Assembly (NCBI RefSeq): GCF_947179165.1
Contig: NC_077237.1
Location: 82,994,341-83,058,340, forward strand
Reading direction: 5' to 3'
DNA length: 64,000 nt
DNA from: Solanum dulcamara
Lineage: Eukaryota; Streptophyta; Magnoliopsida; Solanales; Solanaceae
The notes under the pieces are model-generated. The model worked only from the letters and a program-made list of their open reading frames with translations, ran no database searches and had not been told where the DNA came from. How positions within the stretch are numbered: position 1 is the first letter of the stretch; each line of letters begins with the position of its first letter. Of the stretch, positions 1-11,492 are shown in pieces. Both the position numbers and the translations under genes were made by a program.

Positions 1-270
1 AGTTTCTTCCATAAAATTAAGCAACTACAGCTTTTATAGAAATACACAAGATGACATCTCCTACCAAATTAAATCTAAACAGACTCTTTTCATAAGAAAA
101 GTTGCACCAAACGTCAATATTTCCTCAGGTTAAACACAAAGCAAGACATACAAAACTCCACTCTATTACGAGAAAACAATCCCTAAGCCATATCAGGTCC
201 CAGCTTTTCGACGTCCAACACGAGCAATGAAACCAGACTTGATAGGAGCAACTGATCTTCCAGTCCCGCA
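1..270 (-). other. Probable 3' UTR exon of the hAT transcript
   Basis: On the minus strand an acceptor (ttcttgcag) ends at 271, and the next exon upstream (701-632) ends with a clean donor (attg|gtatgtt). The coding stop lies in the 701-632 exon, so this part would be 3' UTR. A short frame ending at 193 is also open, but I do not recognise it. Confidence 0.4.
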
Positions 271-669
271 CTGCAAGAAAATAAACAAACCAGGAATGAG
301 TTTACATTAGAAATAAACAATTTAAAGCTAACTTGTTTTCAAAAATTCAATAGTTCCCTATAACCCTTTTCAAACTAGGAAAAAAACAGAGGAAAAATTC
401 AACAATTTAGAAAGATGGTCAAGGCAGTCATTCTTGACCAGCACAAAACAATTCATTCAAGAAAAGCAACCCAGTATAAATGAAGATAAATAGAAGGCAT
501 GAGATCTCTCATGACTGAAACTTCACAACTGTCAATCAATTCATAACTATAAAAAATGAGCTTTACAAAACAACTTTTTGTAGATGAAGTCTATAATTTT
601 TGTAAAAGAATAGTGTAATCAATTAACATACCAATTCTCACACAGATAGTGCATCGTGAACGAAACTGG

Positions 670-3263
670 CTAATTAATGCTCAAAGGTGAATCTCGATAC
701 TCTGCAAGAAAAATAAATAAATTAATATATTGGATAAATAATATAAAAATATATCTAGATTCTAAAAAATTGAATATATGTTCAAGTGAAAATAACAAAA
801 ATTGAATATATGTTCATCCCCTGTAAGTAGCACTTTAATAACAAAAACAAGAAAATCTTCTACATGGAACTAGTTCCTTATCTGTGCTTCCTGAAAAATT
901 ATTGAAAGAGAGTGGTGAACTCATAGAACATGTTATTTATCTATGTACTTACATTCCTAATGTTATTTATGATTATCTGTAGAAGTACTTTTCACTGCTG
1001 AGATTGTGTATCATCAAAGCTGTACCAGTATGGAACTGCTGGTTTTGTATTCCCCAAAATCAGCAGTCTTGCAATAAATTTGTTGATGCTGAAAGGTTAG
1101 TCAGCAGTTTGTTGATTTTATACTGAGCAATGCCAAAATTATAGAATAAACAATAAACCAATTAACAACACCTTCATCAACTTGCTCGATGTTCTGGACT
1201 TCTTCTAAACTATCGTGAAAATTATATTCTTTAGAAGGTGATCGTAGCCATTGTTGAGTACAAATTAGAGCTTCTACTATTTTTGGCAATAAAAAACTCC
1301 GGTAAGAATCAAGAATTCGACCACTTGTGCTAAATGCCGACTCAGATACAACAGTAGAAACAGGAATAGCAAAAACATCTCTCGCAATTTTTGAAACAAC
1401 TGGATATTTACTAGACGAAACTTTCCACCAAGACAAGATATCAAAATCTTTATTCTTCACCACATCATCCATCAAGTATATCTGAAGATCAGATTTGTTG
1501 GAAATATTTCCCTCGTCTGCCAAATGTTTCTCCCACTCAGATTCCAACAAATCATCGGTTTCATGCATGCTAGTATCACCTCCAATATTGTCATTAAAAG
1601 AAGCATCAACGACAGAGTTTTTGTAAGAATCATACAAACGCGTTAAAACACTTGCCACATTTTTCGACTTTAATCTTCCTAACAAAGGACCATATGCTTT
1701 GGAAAGAGTGAAGTTTACATACTTCATCTTAAATCTGGGGTCTAACACAATAGCAGCAAGCAATAACATATTCATATTCTCAAAATTTCCCCAATAATTC
1801 TCAAATTTACTTTTCATTCTGTCGGCCATATCAACCAAAATAAGATCTTCACATTTAGAATACTTTTTAATAGAACTTCGAAGACTAAAAAATTTACGAA
1901 AGAAGCAGTTGGAAGTAACATACGAAGTCCTTGAAAATTTTAAAGTGGTCTGGTAGAAAAGATCAAGAAACTTGACAAAAACTCTCACATTCTTCCAGTC
2001 AGTTGCTGATGGATTTCCTCTTAATGCACTTATTTCCCGATAATACTTTTGATATTTATGGTCATACAGATACATTCTCATAAAGGCTTTTTCAAATTTT
2101 AAAGTTGTATCTAACATTATATATGTCGAGTTCCATCTAGTTTCAACATCAAGACTCACAAGACCATGAGTATCTATCTTAGTTTTTTCAACAAATGACT
2201 TAAAAGAAGCAAACCTTGAAGGAGAAGATCTAACATATTTTACCGCATTCCTTACACGAGAAATGGGTTCAATTTGTTCATCTAACCCTTCTTTTACAAT
2301 CAAGTTCAATATGTGAGCACTACACCTAACATGTAAAAATTCATTTCCAAGTATTACCCCATTCCAATCATCCATTAGCACCTTCAAATGCTTAATGGCA
2401 GCATCATTGGCAGTCGCATTGTCTAAGGTTACTGTAAACAAGTTATCAATGCCCCAACCCAATAAGCATTCCTCAATTCCCTTAGCAATAGTCTCGCCTT
2501 TGTGATCTGGTGTTGTAAAAAAACTCAGAATTTTCTTTTGTAAATTCCATTGGTCATCAATCCAATCTGCAGTGACAACCATATAACTCAAATTTTAGAG
2601 TGATGTCCACGTGTCACTAGTAAGGCAAATACGTTGGTCCTTGATACGATATTTAAGCTTATCTTTTTCTTCTTGATAAATCCTCAAGCAATGTCTTACA
2701 ACAGTAACACGAGAAGGTAGTTCAAAATTTGGTAAGGCTTTAGTCATTAATTTCCTAAAGCCTTCTCCCTCTACAACTCTAAATGGCTGCTCATCAATAA
2801 TTACAAATTCAGCAATGGCCCTTCTAATTTCATCCACATTATACACTACCCTTTCATTAGAATCCAAAAGACCTTCTGTCCACCCTTCTTTAATAGGTTT
2901 TAACGTTGTTTGTTTCTTATCAACGATTCTAAAGGGAGATTTGTTATATTTAACTGTTAGATGTGACCACAATGTAGTAGTCCCATTCTTGCTTTCGACA
3001 GCAAACGTTTTTGGATAGTAATTGCATTTTGCCCTAATTTTACCTCCTTTAGCTTTAAACTTGGAAAAGTGATCCCAAATCTCGGAAGTCTCTCTACCAC
3101 TATTCCCAGATTTAGAAGGTTCTTTAGGAGTGGTTCTTTTTTGCTTTTTAGGAGTGCGTAGATGAGGAATGTTCTTACCTTCTTATTGTTGAGATTCTGT
3201 TGGCACAATCGGATGGTGGTTGTCAATCACTACTGATTTAGTTCCAGAAGTTGTACCTTCCAT
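670..3263 (-). pseudogene. hAT transposase, zinc finger BED / RICESLEEPER-like, spliced, two nonsense codons
   Basis: Start ATG is at 3263-3261, just inside a 3' splice site (acceptor at about 3280). Domains in order: a BED zinc finger at about residues 58-105 (EIWDHFSKF, then CNYYPKTF where CxxC is expected, so the second Cys is lost), a hAT catalytic core with the first Asp in LTSDTWTS and the second in TLDNATAND, and the C-terminal hAT dimerisation region with the catalytic Glu in VVSESAFSTSGR. The main exon ends at a GT donor (1171-1170). Splicing to the exon at 701-632 gives a natural C-terminus ending PLSIN and a TAG at 672-670. Nonsense codons TAA occur at about 3183 (after ESQQ) and at 2592-2594 (inside TWTSLxNLSYM); the latter is best explained as CAA to TAA. 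Similar to domesticated DAYSLEEPER/RICESLEEPER proteins, but the broken frame and damaged BED finger argue for a dead transposase. Confidence 0.85.
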
Positions 3264-3280
3264 CGAGAAAGACAATTTCT

Positions 3281-4062
3281 GTATATAATAAAAAAAAGGT
3301 TATAATTTGTAATAGATGTTTAAGATACAACTAACATAGATGAATGGAACTATTTCTAAGATATTACAACAGATAATAAGGCAGCACAACAAATAGAGTA
3401 ACAACACAATAACAACTTAGTATATAAGGAATGCTGTAGGTTTCATCATGCCAGATTTCAAACAACTTAGCAATAACAACAGCACAGTAACTGCAAGTTT
3501 TATCTCAAATAACAAGGGACCATTCTCCAAATATATGTCAACAAATTTCAAAGCATGGACATATATGGTAATGAAAGGACAAGCAAGAAGTATTTGCTCC
3601 TCTTCCATTCATCGAGATAAACTGAGAAAAAGAGGCTTATGCATGAACATTCCTGAAAATATTTTTGCTTCTGAGATTTGAGACTGAACGATCTAAAACC
3701 CTAGCTTCCAATCAGCAGTGGCTTTAGGCCCCAATAAATAAGCGCCTCCAAAGAACCAAAAATCCTCCAAATTCAGTTCGCTCAAATATGAAAACATACA
3801 GAAGATGCACAAAAAAGGAAATGAATTCGACCGATTAAACGAAGAACCAAAAGAACTGAGCAGACAAAAGATGAAGGAGATATATACCTACATTCATAAA
3901 AGAGACAACAAGATCTCTACACACCCACGAGCCAAAAAGTAAAAAATATCTGATTGTTGCTAATTTGAGAGGAAAGCAAAAGAGGGTCAGCGAATACTGT
4001 TGAGAGAGGGAAGAAAAAGGGAAAGGAAGCTAGGGTTGTGAAAGAGGAGCATATGCTCTCTT
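3281..4062 (-). other. 5' UTR exon and intron of the hAT transposase gene
   Basis: Minus-strand reading shows a donor (atgtag|gtatata) at 3888/3887 and an acceptor (attatatacag) next to 3280, upstream of the transposase ATG at 3263. The 3888-4062 part is purine-rich and typical of a plant leader. The transcription start itself is inferred. Confidence 0.4.
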
Positions 4063-4189
4063 ATCTGACTGTTTTGGACCTTTTGGTCTTTTGAGAAGAT
4101 TTTGGGCTTCACCTTTATTTTTTTTTGGGCCTGTTTTACATATTAATTAGTTGGGCTCAAGTCCAAATCTAGATAGAAATTATGAAAGA

Positions 4190-4438
4190 AACTTAAAAAT
4201 AATATTTATAAATTATATTTTAATAAATATTTTTATGTATAATATAATTTTAAAATAATATATCTATACTCGGGTCGGTTTGGATTTTTTTAGTTAAAAC
4301 CAAACTAACCTTATAATAGTCGGGTTTTTTTTCCGAACACCAAACCAAATCAAACCAAACCACTAGTCGGGTTTTTTTTCCGGTTTGGTTCGGTTTATCG
4401 GTTTGGTGCATTTTATCGGTTTGCCCTGTACAGCCCTA
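4190..4438 (-). repeat. hAT terminal inverted repeat and subterminal AAACCGAACC repeats
   Basis: The stretch is full of cggtttggttcggttt / aaaccaaacc motifs and ends in ccctgtacagcccta. Read on the minus strand it matches 59481-59790 over some 250 bases. Short, multiply repeated subterminal motifs are the usual transposase binding sites in hAT elements. Confidence 0.7.
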
Positions 4439-5569
4439 CTTCTAGTGATGGTCCTGGAAGAGAAAATGATTTAGATGCCTGACTCTTCTAGTTTTTTGGG
4501 CCTTTTAGATAAAAAGTTATACGCGAAAGTACATTTTATATTTATTTTATAAGCAAACAAAAAGTAAAACAATACATTACATAGATTATATTATAGTGAA
4601 AAACTTTTAAATGTCATAATTAATATAAGAAATTTCGAGTTGTGATAATAGTTTATAACTTTCAGGTTGTAGCAATAAAAAACTTTCAAGTTATAACAGA
4701 TTTGAAAATATTATGCATTAATTAAAGTATTAAAAAAGAAAAATAAATAAAAATGTAATAAAGAAACGAAAATGGTAATAAATATATTAATGGTAATACA
4801 GAATTAACATTCAATTAGAACTCTAATAACTGATGTTGAAATTGCATTCCTTTATTTTCTCAATTAGTTGAAAATCTGGTAAGATATATTTTTCAAAACT
4901 GAAATTTTTATTTGAACGTTTCTCTCTCCCCTTCATTCAACGATTTCTCATCACTTTGAAAGAAATTTCATTGAATTTATCATAGAAAGTAAAAGATTTT
5001 TATCAATACTTGTTCAACATAGTGGAAGATGGAATTGTTCAGGTAGATTATTCAGTGATTTGATTTTCCTTTTCATTGAAGAAGTTTGTTTGTGATGAAA
5101 AAGTTCATTTATTTTTGTTGAATGTATACTCTTGATTTTCATTAGTTGTAATGTTAAACTCATTTTAACGTATCATGAATTTTATACAATTCAGTGGACG
5201 TAAGAGTTAATAATGAAATGACATTTTCTGCATAATGTTAGCAGTAGCCAAATTTTTTTGTTCATTCAAAATGTTAAAAATCTGGGTTCAGTCTAATTGT
5301 AACGATTTTTAATGAATTTGTGAGAATACAAGTTGTATGAATATTGTATTAAATCTGATTAAATAATGAGTTGTATGTATGAGTTGTGTAAATTTGATAT
5401 GATGCAATTTTGTATTATAAATATTTAATATTTTTTGTATATTCATTGTATAAAAGTGTTTTTTTAGTTTGGAAATGTACATGGTCGATACTTTTTTGGT
5501 GATAGTAATATTTGTATGAATTTGTAATTGAATTTGAGAAATTTTTCTGTTTTACTAATTATGTGGTGT
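4439..5569. other. AT-rich intergenic sequence, no gene recognised
   Basis: Very AT-rich sequence with frequent stops in all frames. I see no domain, no LTR end and no clear terminal repeat. The right part shades into the repeats around the MuDR-like fragment. Confidence 0.5.
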
Positions 5570-5824
5570 TAGTTGGTATGCGTGTTGTATAAATTATGTA
5601 TAAATTTTGAATACATTGAATTAAGGTATGTGCTATGTCTAAATAAAATATAAATTTTGTATACGGTGAATTAGTGGTATCTGTGTAGTATAAATTATGC
5701 ACAAATTATGTGTCAAATTTGTATATAATGTAATTTTTTTTATCCAACATGTGATCTTAGTTTGTATGCGATCTGAATAAGTTATGTATATATTTTCTAT
5801 ACAAATAATTATGTTGGGTTTCAA
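5570..5824. repeat. Degenerate tandem repeats left of the MuDR-like ORF
   Basis: Units resembling 'ttagtttgtatgcgatctgaataagttatgtataaa' recur about every 70-90 bases (starts near 5567, 5630, 5700 and 5757), each followed by a 'tttgtatac..tgaatta' motif. These could be subterminal repeats of a Mutator-like element; no terminus was identified. Confidence 0.45.
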
Positions 5825-6142
5825 ATGGAGGATATTATATATGAAGCTAGTACTCTATACGATATTCTTGTTAATGCTATATCTTCACAGTTAGGAGTGG
5901 ACATATCTGTAGATGGATTGGAGATTAAGTATCTCGTGAGCGAGATATGTCCACCAATAATGATACATAATGATGTGGGTGTACTTGTGCATTTGGACCA
6001 AAGAAAAGTACGAAGGCTAGATATAGTACGTTGGAAGGAAATTGTTGATGTTAAATCTAAGAAGACTAAGGTCACGTGCAACATAAGTCATCGAGAGGGT
6101 CATAACAAGAAGACGTGTGGAAATTATGTTCCTGAAAGTTAG
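5825..6142 (+). pseudogene. MuDR-like (Mutator) transposase remnant, N-terminus fused to C-terminal zinc knuckle
   Basis: An open frame of 105 codons. Residues about 1-60 (DGLEIKYLVSEICPP, HNDVGVLVHLDQRK) resemble the N-terminal region of plant MuDRA-like transposases. Residues about 77-100 (VTCNISHREGHNKKTC) resemble the C-terminal CCHC zinc knuckle, with the second Cys replaced by Ser. The whole MULE catalytic core (normally several hundred residues) and the SWIM finger are missing between them, so this is an internally deleted copy. It remains open despite the deletion. AT-rich repeats flank it on both sides. The family assignment rests on short motifs only. Confidence 0.55.
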
Positions 6143-6775
6143 TTAAGAATTATTAAGGTAGATTTTTTTTAATTTGACAAATAGTTGTTTGTATGTTTTT
6201 GGTGCTCGGTTGGTAATGAATTTATAACAATTTGTCATGTTAACTTTATTTTGTGTATGAAACTTGATTAGTCTCATTTTTATCGTATTATTTATTGACC
6301 GTTGAACTTAAATAGTTTAAACTTTAAGTATAATAATATGTAAATATCAAAAAAACTATTGTTGGTATCACACTGACATATGAGTTAAAAAAATACTCAG
6401 TAACAACATAACAAGCAACTACATTATATGAAGTTTGTATGAAAACTGAACTTTGATAAAATTTTGAATATTGTATTTTACGAAACCTAAATGAAAAATG
6501 AATTCTAATAAAATATCTATCGTAGGTATCACATTTGGCATACAAGTTGAAAAATTCTTAGGGTTAACATAACAAGACACTTAAATGAAACAATAAATGA
6601 ATATGGTATCCTACAAAAGAACTCTACTGAAGTTATTGTATGAAATATGAATGAAAAATTAATTCTAATAAAATAAGGTATCCTATATAAATATTGTACT
6701 GAAATATTGTATTACGAGGATGTATCATGTTAGGATCCTTTGCTCAAATCGAATCACGCCAATGTTATGGTTTTG
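6143..6775. repeat. Degenerate repeats right of the MuDR-like ORF
   Basis: Two or more copies of a unit of about 170-190 bases can be aligned: 'ggtatcaca..acata..gagttaaaaaaatactcagtaacaacataacaag' near 6364 and a second near 6527, each followed by 'gaaaaatgaattctaataaaat'. The repeat text resumes after the solo LTR near 9220 ('gaaatctaataaagctttgattattgtatta'), so the LTR landed inside it. Confidence 0.4.
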
Positions 6776-9207
6776 TATCACGTCCTGAGAGGGTACCCTA
6801 GGCGTGGCCGGTACTCAGAAGCCATTGCTGGCTCCCAAGCAAACCACTTGGCCTGATCACACATTTATTGATTCAATAGAAGACTTAGTTTAAGAGAAAA
6901 AATAAATTTTAGCGGGCTAACTCAATCATTAATCTCCATCATTCAAACCAAAAATATAGTTTGAAAGAAAACTAATCAAGAGTTAAAGACATCAAAATAA
7001 ATTCATCACTATCTAATCTATGAAACCTCTATCTCTACTACCTAAATGGTGCCAATAACAAGTTAATGGCTACCTAAAAAAAACTACTCATAAGCAATGG
7101 AAAGAATGAATATGATCCCAAGGCAAGGAGGTATCACCACTATCAGGAAAGAAATAGATCTTCAACGAAGCGCCTGTTGATAATCTCTAACACATGTCCA
7201 TGCATCATAAAATGATGCAGGCCCAAATGGACGTCGGTACGTAAAATATATGAGTATGTAATATGACAGAATGAAATAACAATACATCAAAGGTACTCAA
7301 GATAGAATGAAACTCACCCAACTCAGTATGATATGTAAGTATAAAATATAACAATGCTTTAAGAAGGACTCAGTAATATGCAACTTGTTCAAAATATGTC
7401 ATATACTTTCATGCACAATCTAGTAGTCTTTCTTAACCGACAACAATTCCACCACCTATAAGTAGGTGATGTATAATGAACCGACGTCGTTGCCACATCC
7501 ATCCAATACTTGCCAAGGTAAAGGACAAATCTACCAATTTGGATCCCCCAATCAATCAAGTCCTATCTTTTCAGAACAATAAAATAGGAAAACATCCGAC
7601 TTTAATGGTCAAATCCTCTCCTACACTGGTTACGTAGTTATTGAGTTTTACTCTCGCTCAATTCGGTGCTTGATACTACTCCAAAAACTCAAAATGCTCA
7701 TGCAACTTAAACAAATCAGTTCATCAAAACTTTCGACTAGTCTCATTGGACTCCCATCGAAACTCAATCATTATGCTCTTTCAAATCAAATCAATCAAAT
7801 CCATTCATTGAGATTAAATACTCAACTCTTTTAAATCTCTTTAAAACATACAATTTTGACACAAAATAATGCAGCAAAATCACGATCAAAATGGTTAAAA
7901 TTCGTAAAGACTCTTTCAATTCAACTTGGGCTCGACTCATGCTCAAATCATCAAGTTCTTTCAAAAATATATTTTTGAAAATAAATCACAACTCATTAAA
8001 ATTTTATCTCAAAACCATCATTTATGCTCAAGATATCCATGTTTAAAATAATAAAAATCAACTTATGTGAAAACTCAAACTCTTGTACCATCAATGCTCA
8101 AAATCAAATATAATCTTCAAATAGGGTCCATGTGAATGAATACATGAACATGCATCTAAATCAAATACTCAACCTATGAACAACATCAATACGTATTTTA
8201 AATATGTACAAGGAACCCAAAAGACAATAGATAACTCAAGAATTCAATTCAAAAAAACTCAAAAACTTCAATTCAACTAAACTTAAATCAATAAAGACGA
8301 AGGGGCGCGTGGATGAACTATGTTCAACGTTGTGTTAGCCTTACATACATGAATCTTAGGAGTTATTGGATAAAAGTGTTGAGTTTGGAATCTTGTATCT
8401 TGAAGTTGAGAAACCAATCTATGAATTTGTGAAGGAGATCTTGAACTTGGAGTCTTTAGATCTCCCAATATTGGAGAAATCCTTTTATTGAAGTTCTTGA
8501 TATTTGGGAGAAGGAGAATTTGGGATTTTGAGAGTGTCTCTACATATAAGAATATTATTAGGTTGAAAGATTGAGAAAAATCACGTTTTAATAAATTTCA
8601 TCGGCAATTTCAGTGAGCTAGAGGTCTCCTCGCTGAATCATTCGGCAAGTCACCAAATGGTTCTTTAGCTCGCCCAACCCAACAGTTTCTGAAGAATTTT
8701 GAGCACCATTCGGCGAGCTAGGTTGTGGTTCGCCGAACTATTCGGCGAGTCGCCAAATTGGCTGGCGTTGGAAATAGAACTCAAAGACTTTTAATTTGAT
8801 AGGTCATGGGATACCTAATTCATTATATAATAGGAGATATGAGCGTTTGAAGTTAACCCTTATACGAACTCATTCGGAAACTTAGCCGATAGAAATTCTT
8901 TGGACTTGGCTGGATTTTTGGGATCCCTTGTGACCCTAAATCACATCTAATACACTTTAAATATGTATGAATTGATCCTAGAACATATATACAATTTAAA
9001 GTCTTCAAGTTCAAGCCTATACGCATACGAAGAATGGTTCGAATCTTAGCGTAGAAATTTTGAGGTGTAACATAAACCACATCTAATACCCTTCAAATAC
9101 TAGGAATTTATCCTAACTTATATATAAAAGTACAAGTTATTCAGTTCGAGTCTACACACATATGAAGAATGGTTCGAGTCTTGGCAAAAAAAATTTGGGG
9201 TGTTACA
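6776..9207 (-). mobile_element. Solo LTR of a Ty3/gypsy element (family A)
   Basis: It begins tatcacgtcctgagagggta (a decayed TGTCACG..) and ends ggggtgttaca, the two ends shared with the other gypsy LTRs in the window. The flanking 5-mers are ttttg (6771-6775) and atttg (9208-9212), a 4/5 target duplication. Size is 2,432 bp and no internal domain is present, so this is a solo LTR from unequal recombination. It includes a GC-rich patch at 8640-8765 with repeated ttcggcgag/cgccgaa motifs. The cccaatattgg-rich text near 8283-8470 is open on the minus strand but is not a recognised gene. Confidence 0.85.
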
Positions 9208-9807
9208 ATTTGTTGAAAAACTGAAATCTAATAAAGCTTTGATTATTGTATTATATAATATAGCTGATCTCTCATATCGTGTTAAACCTGAATGAAAATA
9301 AATTTTAGTAAAACTTTGAATTGATTTTATAAAATTTGGGTGTCACATGTACGTAATATTTTGATGGATAATTAAATATCTTGAAGAGAAATTTATATAT
9401 TCAAGTAATCATTGACATATAACTGGAAAACATATGTAACAGCTGATTATTGAACATCAAAACCATAATACGAATGAAGGAAAAGGTATTAATCCAAGAA
9501 AGAAAAATTTGGCAGTTGATTGTTTCTTTATATCAAAATCATACTACGAAAAGATGAAAAGGATTAGTAAAACTAAAAAATAAAAGTAACAGTTGCGAAC
9601 ATCTTTCATCTGGAAACTGATCGTTTTGGCCTTGGCATAGAAAAATTGGTGATGTTCGGGGCCTGCTTTTTTGAGAATCGTGGTCCATCAAATCTGCTGG
9701 CAACAGTCCATGTTACCTCGCTTTCACTTATTGCGCCATCGTTTATTTTGACTTTTATTGACTTTACAATCTTTCACATGATTCAACACAAATAAATGAT
9801 GCAAATG
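9208..9807. other. Remnant of the MULE-like region, no clear gene
   Basis: This continues the repeat text interrupted by the solo LTR. At about 9600-9735 the minus strand has better coding-like composition (residues SEVTWTVASRFDGPRF and KKQAPNIT can be read), unlike its AT-rich surroundings. I do not recognise the family and no start or splice site is convincing. Confidence 0.35.
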
Positions 9808-10245
9808 CAAATCAATTTCATACCATTTTATATATACACATAGCACAGTGCATACCAAATTTTAGCACTACAAATTCATACCAAAATCAAACCTATTTTA
9901 TACGCATTCAACACATGTATATTCAAATAAAAAATTGTTTTTATGAAATTACTTAAGGTTTGACTAAAAATTAGGCTATATCAAGTTCATAGTATTTTAA
10001 AATAAATTTTGAAAAATACTATTTAGAGATGAGTCTCAGTTTCATACCATTTTAATGTCATTTTATATATACACATAACACAGTGCATACCATATTTTAG
10101 CACTACAAAATTCATTTTAAAATCAAATATGTTCTATACGCATTTAACACATGTATATTCAAATAAAATATTATATTTATGACATTACATAAGTTTCGAC
10201 TAAAAAATTAGGTTATATCAAATTCATAGTACTTTCAAATTAACT
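9808..10245. repeat. Tandem duplication of about 210-230 bp
   Basis: Copy 1 (about 9808-10005) and copy 2 (about 10036-10245) share 'tttcataccattttatatatacacata', 'cacagtgcataccaaattttagcactacaaa', 'cacatgtatattcaaataaaa' and 'ttcatagta' in the same order with scattered differences. Function unknown. Confidence 0.7.
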
Positions 10246-11492
10246 TCGAATTCATACAAAAATCAACCAAATCTATAAAAAGAATTATTTTTTTAAATAA
10301 TGTCTTTACAACAGTTTTGACCTTTTTTGTCTTAGGAATATTTGAATCCCCTTTGAAATTTGAAATGTGACTTTTTGGAGGGTTTTGAGGGTTCATCCTT
10401 AAAAATTGACTTTGGCCTTTTAGGTTATTTTTCACTAATAAAATCGAAATCTGAGTTTGAACATTCATCTAAAGAGGATTCCACCATCTTCTCCTTTCAT
10501 TTTTTGCCTATTTTTCATGGTTTCTTTCCTTTTTACGGGGCTTTATTTCTTCTTCAAAGGGGTTAGTTTTTCATCGCGGTGGTGTTATTTTTTTTTCATG
10601 GGTGATACATTTTTTACTGGTGTTTGGGTTAATATATTAAAGCTTGATGGCTCAATATCTACCCCAACTTCTTCTTCTGCAAATTGAGGACTCTTCCAAG
10701 TTGTGTGATCAACTTTTTGTGCTTTCTTCGTCTTACAGAACTCCTCTATAAATGAAACTGAAAATAGCGTATTTGAAAATCGTGGGGCAGTAGAATTCTT
10801 GTGAAAGACAGATGTTTAATAGATTCTTTGACTATCTTGAAACAAAATGAAGAAAGAAGAATTAGAGAGAAATTGACGGAGGTTGTTGTACAATATAGAC
10901 ATAGGGGGGGAGGGGGAGGCGTGCCAGTTGAAAAAGAAAAAGTGATCCCTTGATTGTAGTAAATATCATTATACATAATTAATGCATCATTTTTTACTTT
11001 CTCTTTCTTATTAAAACTAAAAAAGTTTAATATATTAAAATAATTAATTTAAATAATTGGATTATAATAATCTGCTAAAGTCCATAATTAATAATTTATA
11101 AACAGTAATTACATAAACACCCATTTATAAGTTGTAATATAAATTCTTAAATAGATGTGTGGTGTTACTTACTTCCACGATACATTGAGATTCATTATTT
11201 GATCAGAAAGCTCGACCAATTGAGCTATTAAGATTTTCTAATTAGTTGTATAGTTGTTGTAGATAAAGGGACTTTTTTCATGACACCTCGGCCTTAGATA
11301 TGAGATTATGAAGGACACATATTAAGATATGAGGTTATTTAGTTCTTACTTATTCTTCTTTACTATTAGTCATACTATTAGTTGTATTACTCTTGTAGTT
11401 TTTTTATCCTTTTGAGTTCGGTTATTATTTGTGGTTTTTTAAAATATTGATTATCGTTGCATCTTGTTATGACTATTGTTTATGATGATTTG
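10246..11492. other. Intergenic sequence, no gene recognised
   Basis: A polypyrimidine/purine-rich segment (10345-10690) and a G-rich run near 10902-10918 stand out. Short open frames on both strands have no recognisable domain. A tRNA-like A-box (minus strand TAGCTCAATTGGTCGAGC, about 11211-11230) has no matching B-box nearby. Confidence 0.5.

Larger units (their letters stand above)
1..4438 (-). mobile_element. hAT-family DNA transposon, decayed, 3' end outside the window
   Basis: A class II element read on the minus strand. Its 5' end is seen at 4438, where the terminal sequence (minus strand) begins TAGGGCTGTACAGGGCAAACC, followed inwards by about 250 bp of AAACCGAACC-type subterminal repeats. 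The opposite terminus is not found in 1-1100, so the element probably runs past base 1. Inside are a 5' UTR exon with an intron, a BED-finger/hAT transposase, and two spliced 3' exons. The same terminal sequence occurs on the small element at 59481-60135, which supports calling 4438 a real end. The flanking 8 bases after the end are cttctagt; the partner duplication cannot be checked here. Confidence 0.8.

Noticed and set aside
1..270. Independent gene ending at 193 (26-codon terminal exon with GRSVAPIKSGFIARVGR)
   Set aside because: More simply explained as a 3' UTR exon of the hAT gene; no upstream coding exon in that frame was found.
5821..6084. Minus-strand frame overlapping the MuDR-like fragment
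   Set aside because: Antisense shadow of the 5825-6142 frame; no domain.
10360..10687. Plus-strand Phe-rich open frames
   Set aside because: Poly-T driven translation (FFF repeats); no domain or start context.
11206..11232. tRNA-like A-box (minus strand) suggesting a tRNA gene
   Set aside because: No B-box (GGTTCGAATCC), no acceptor-stem pairing and no T arm within 80 bp; likely a SINE or tRNA remnant.
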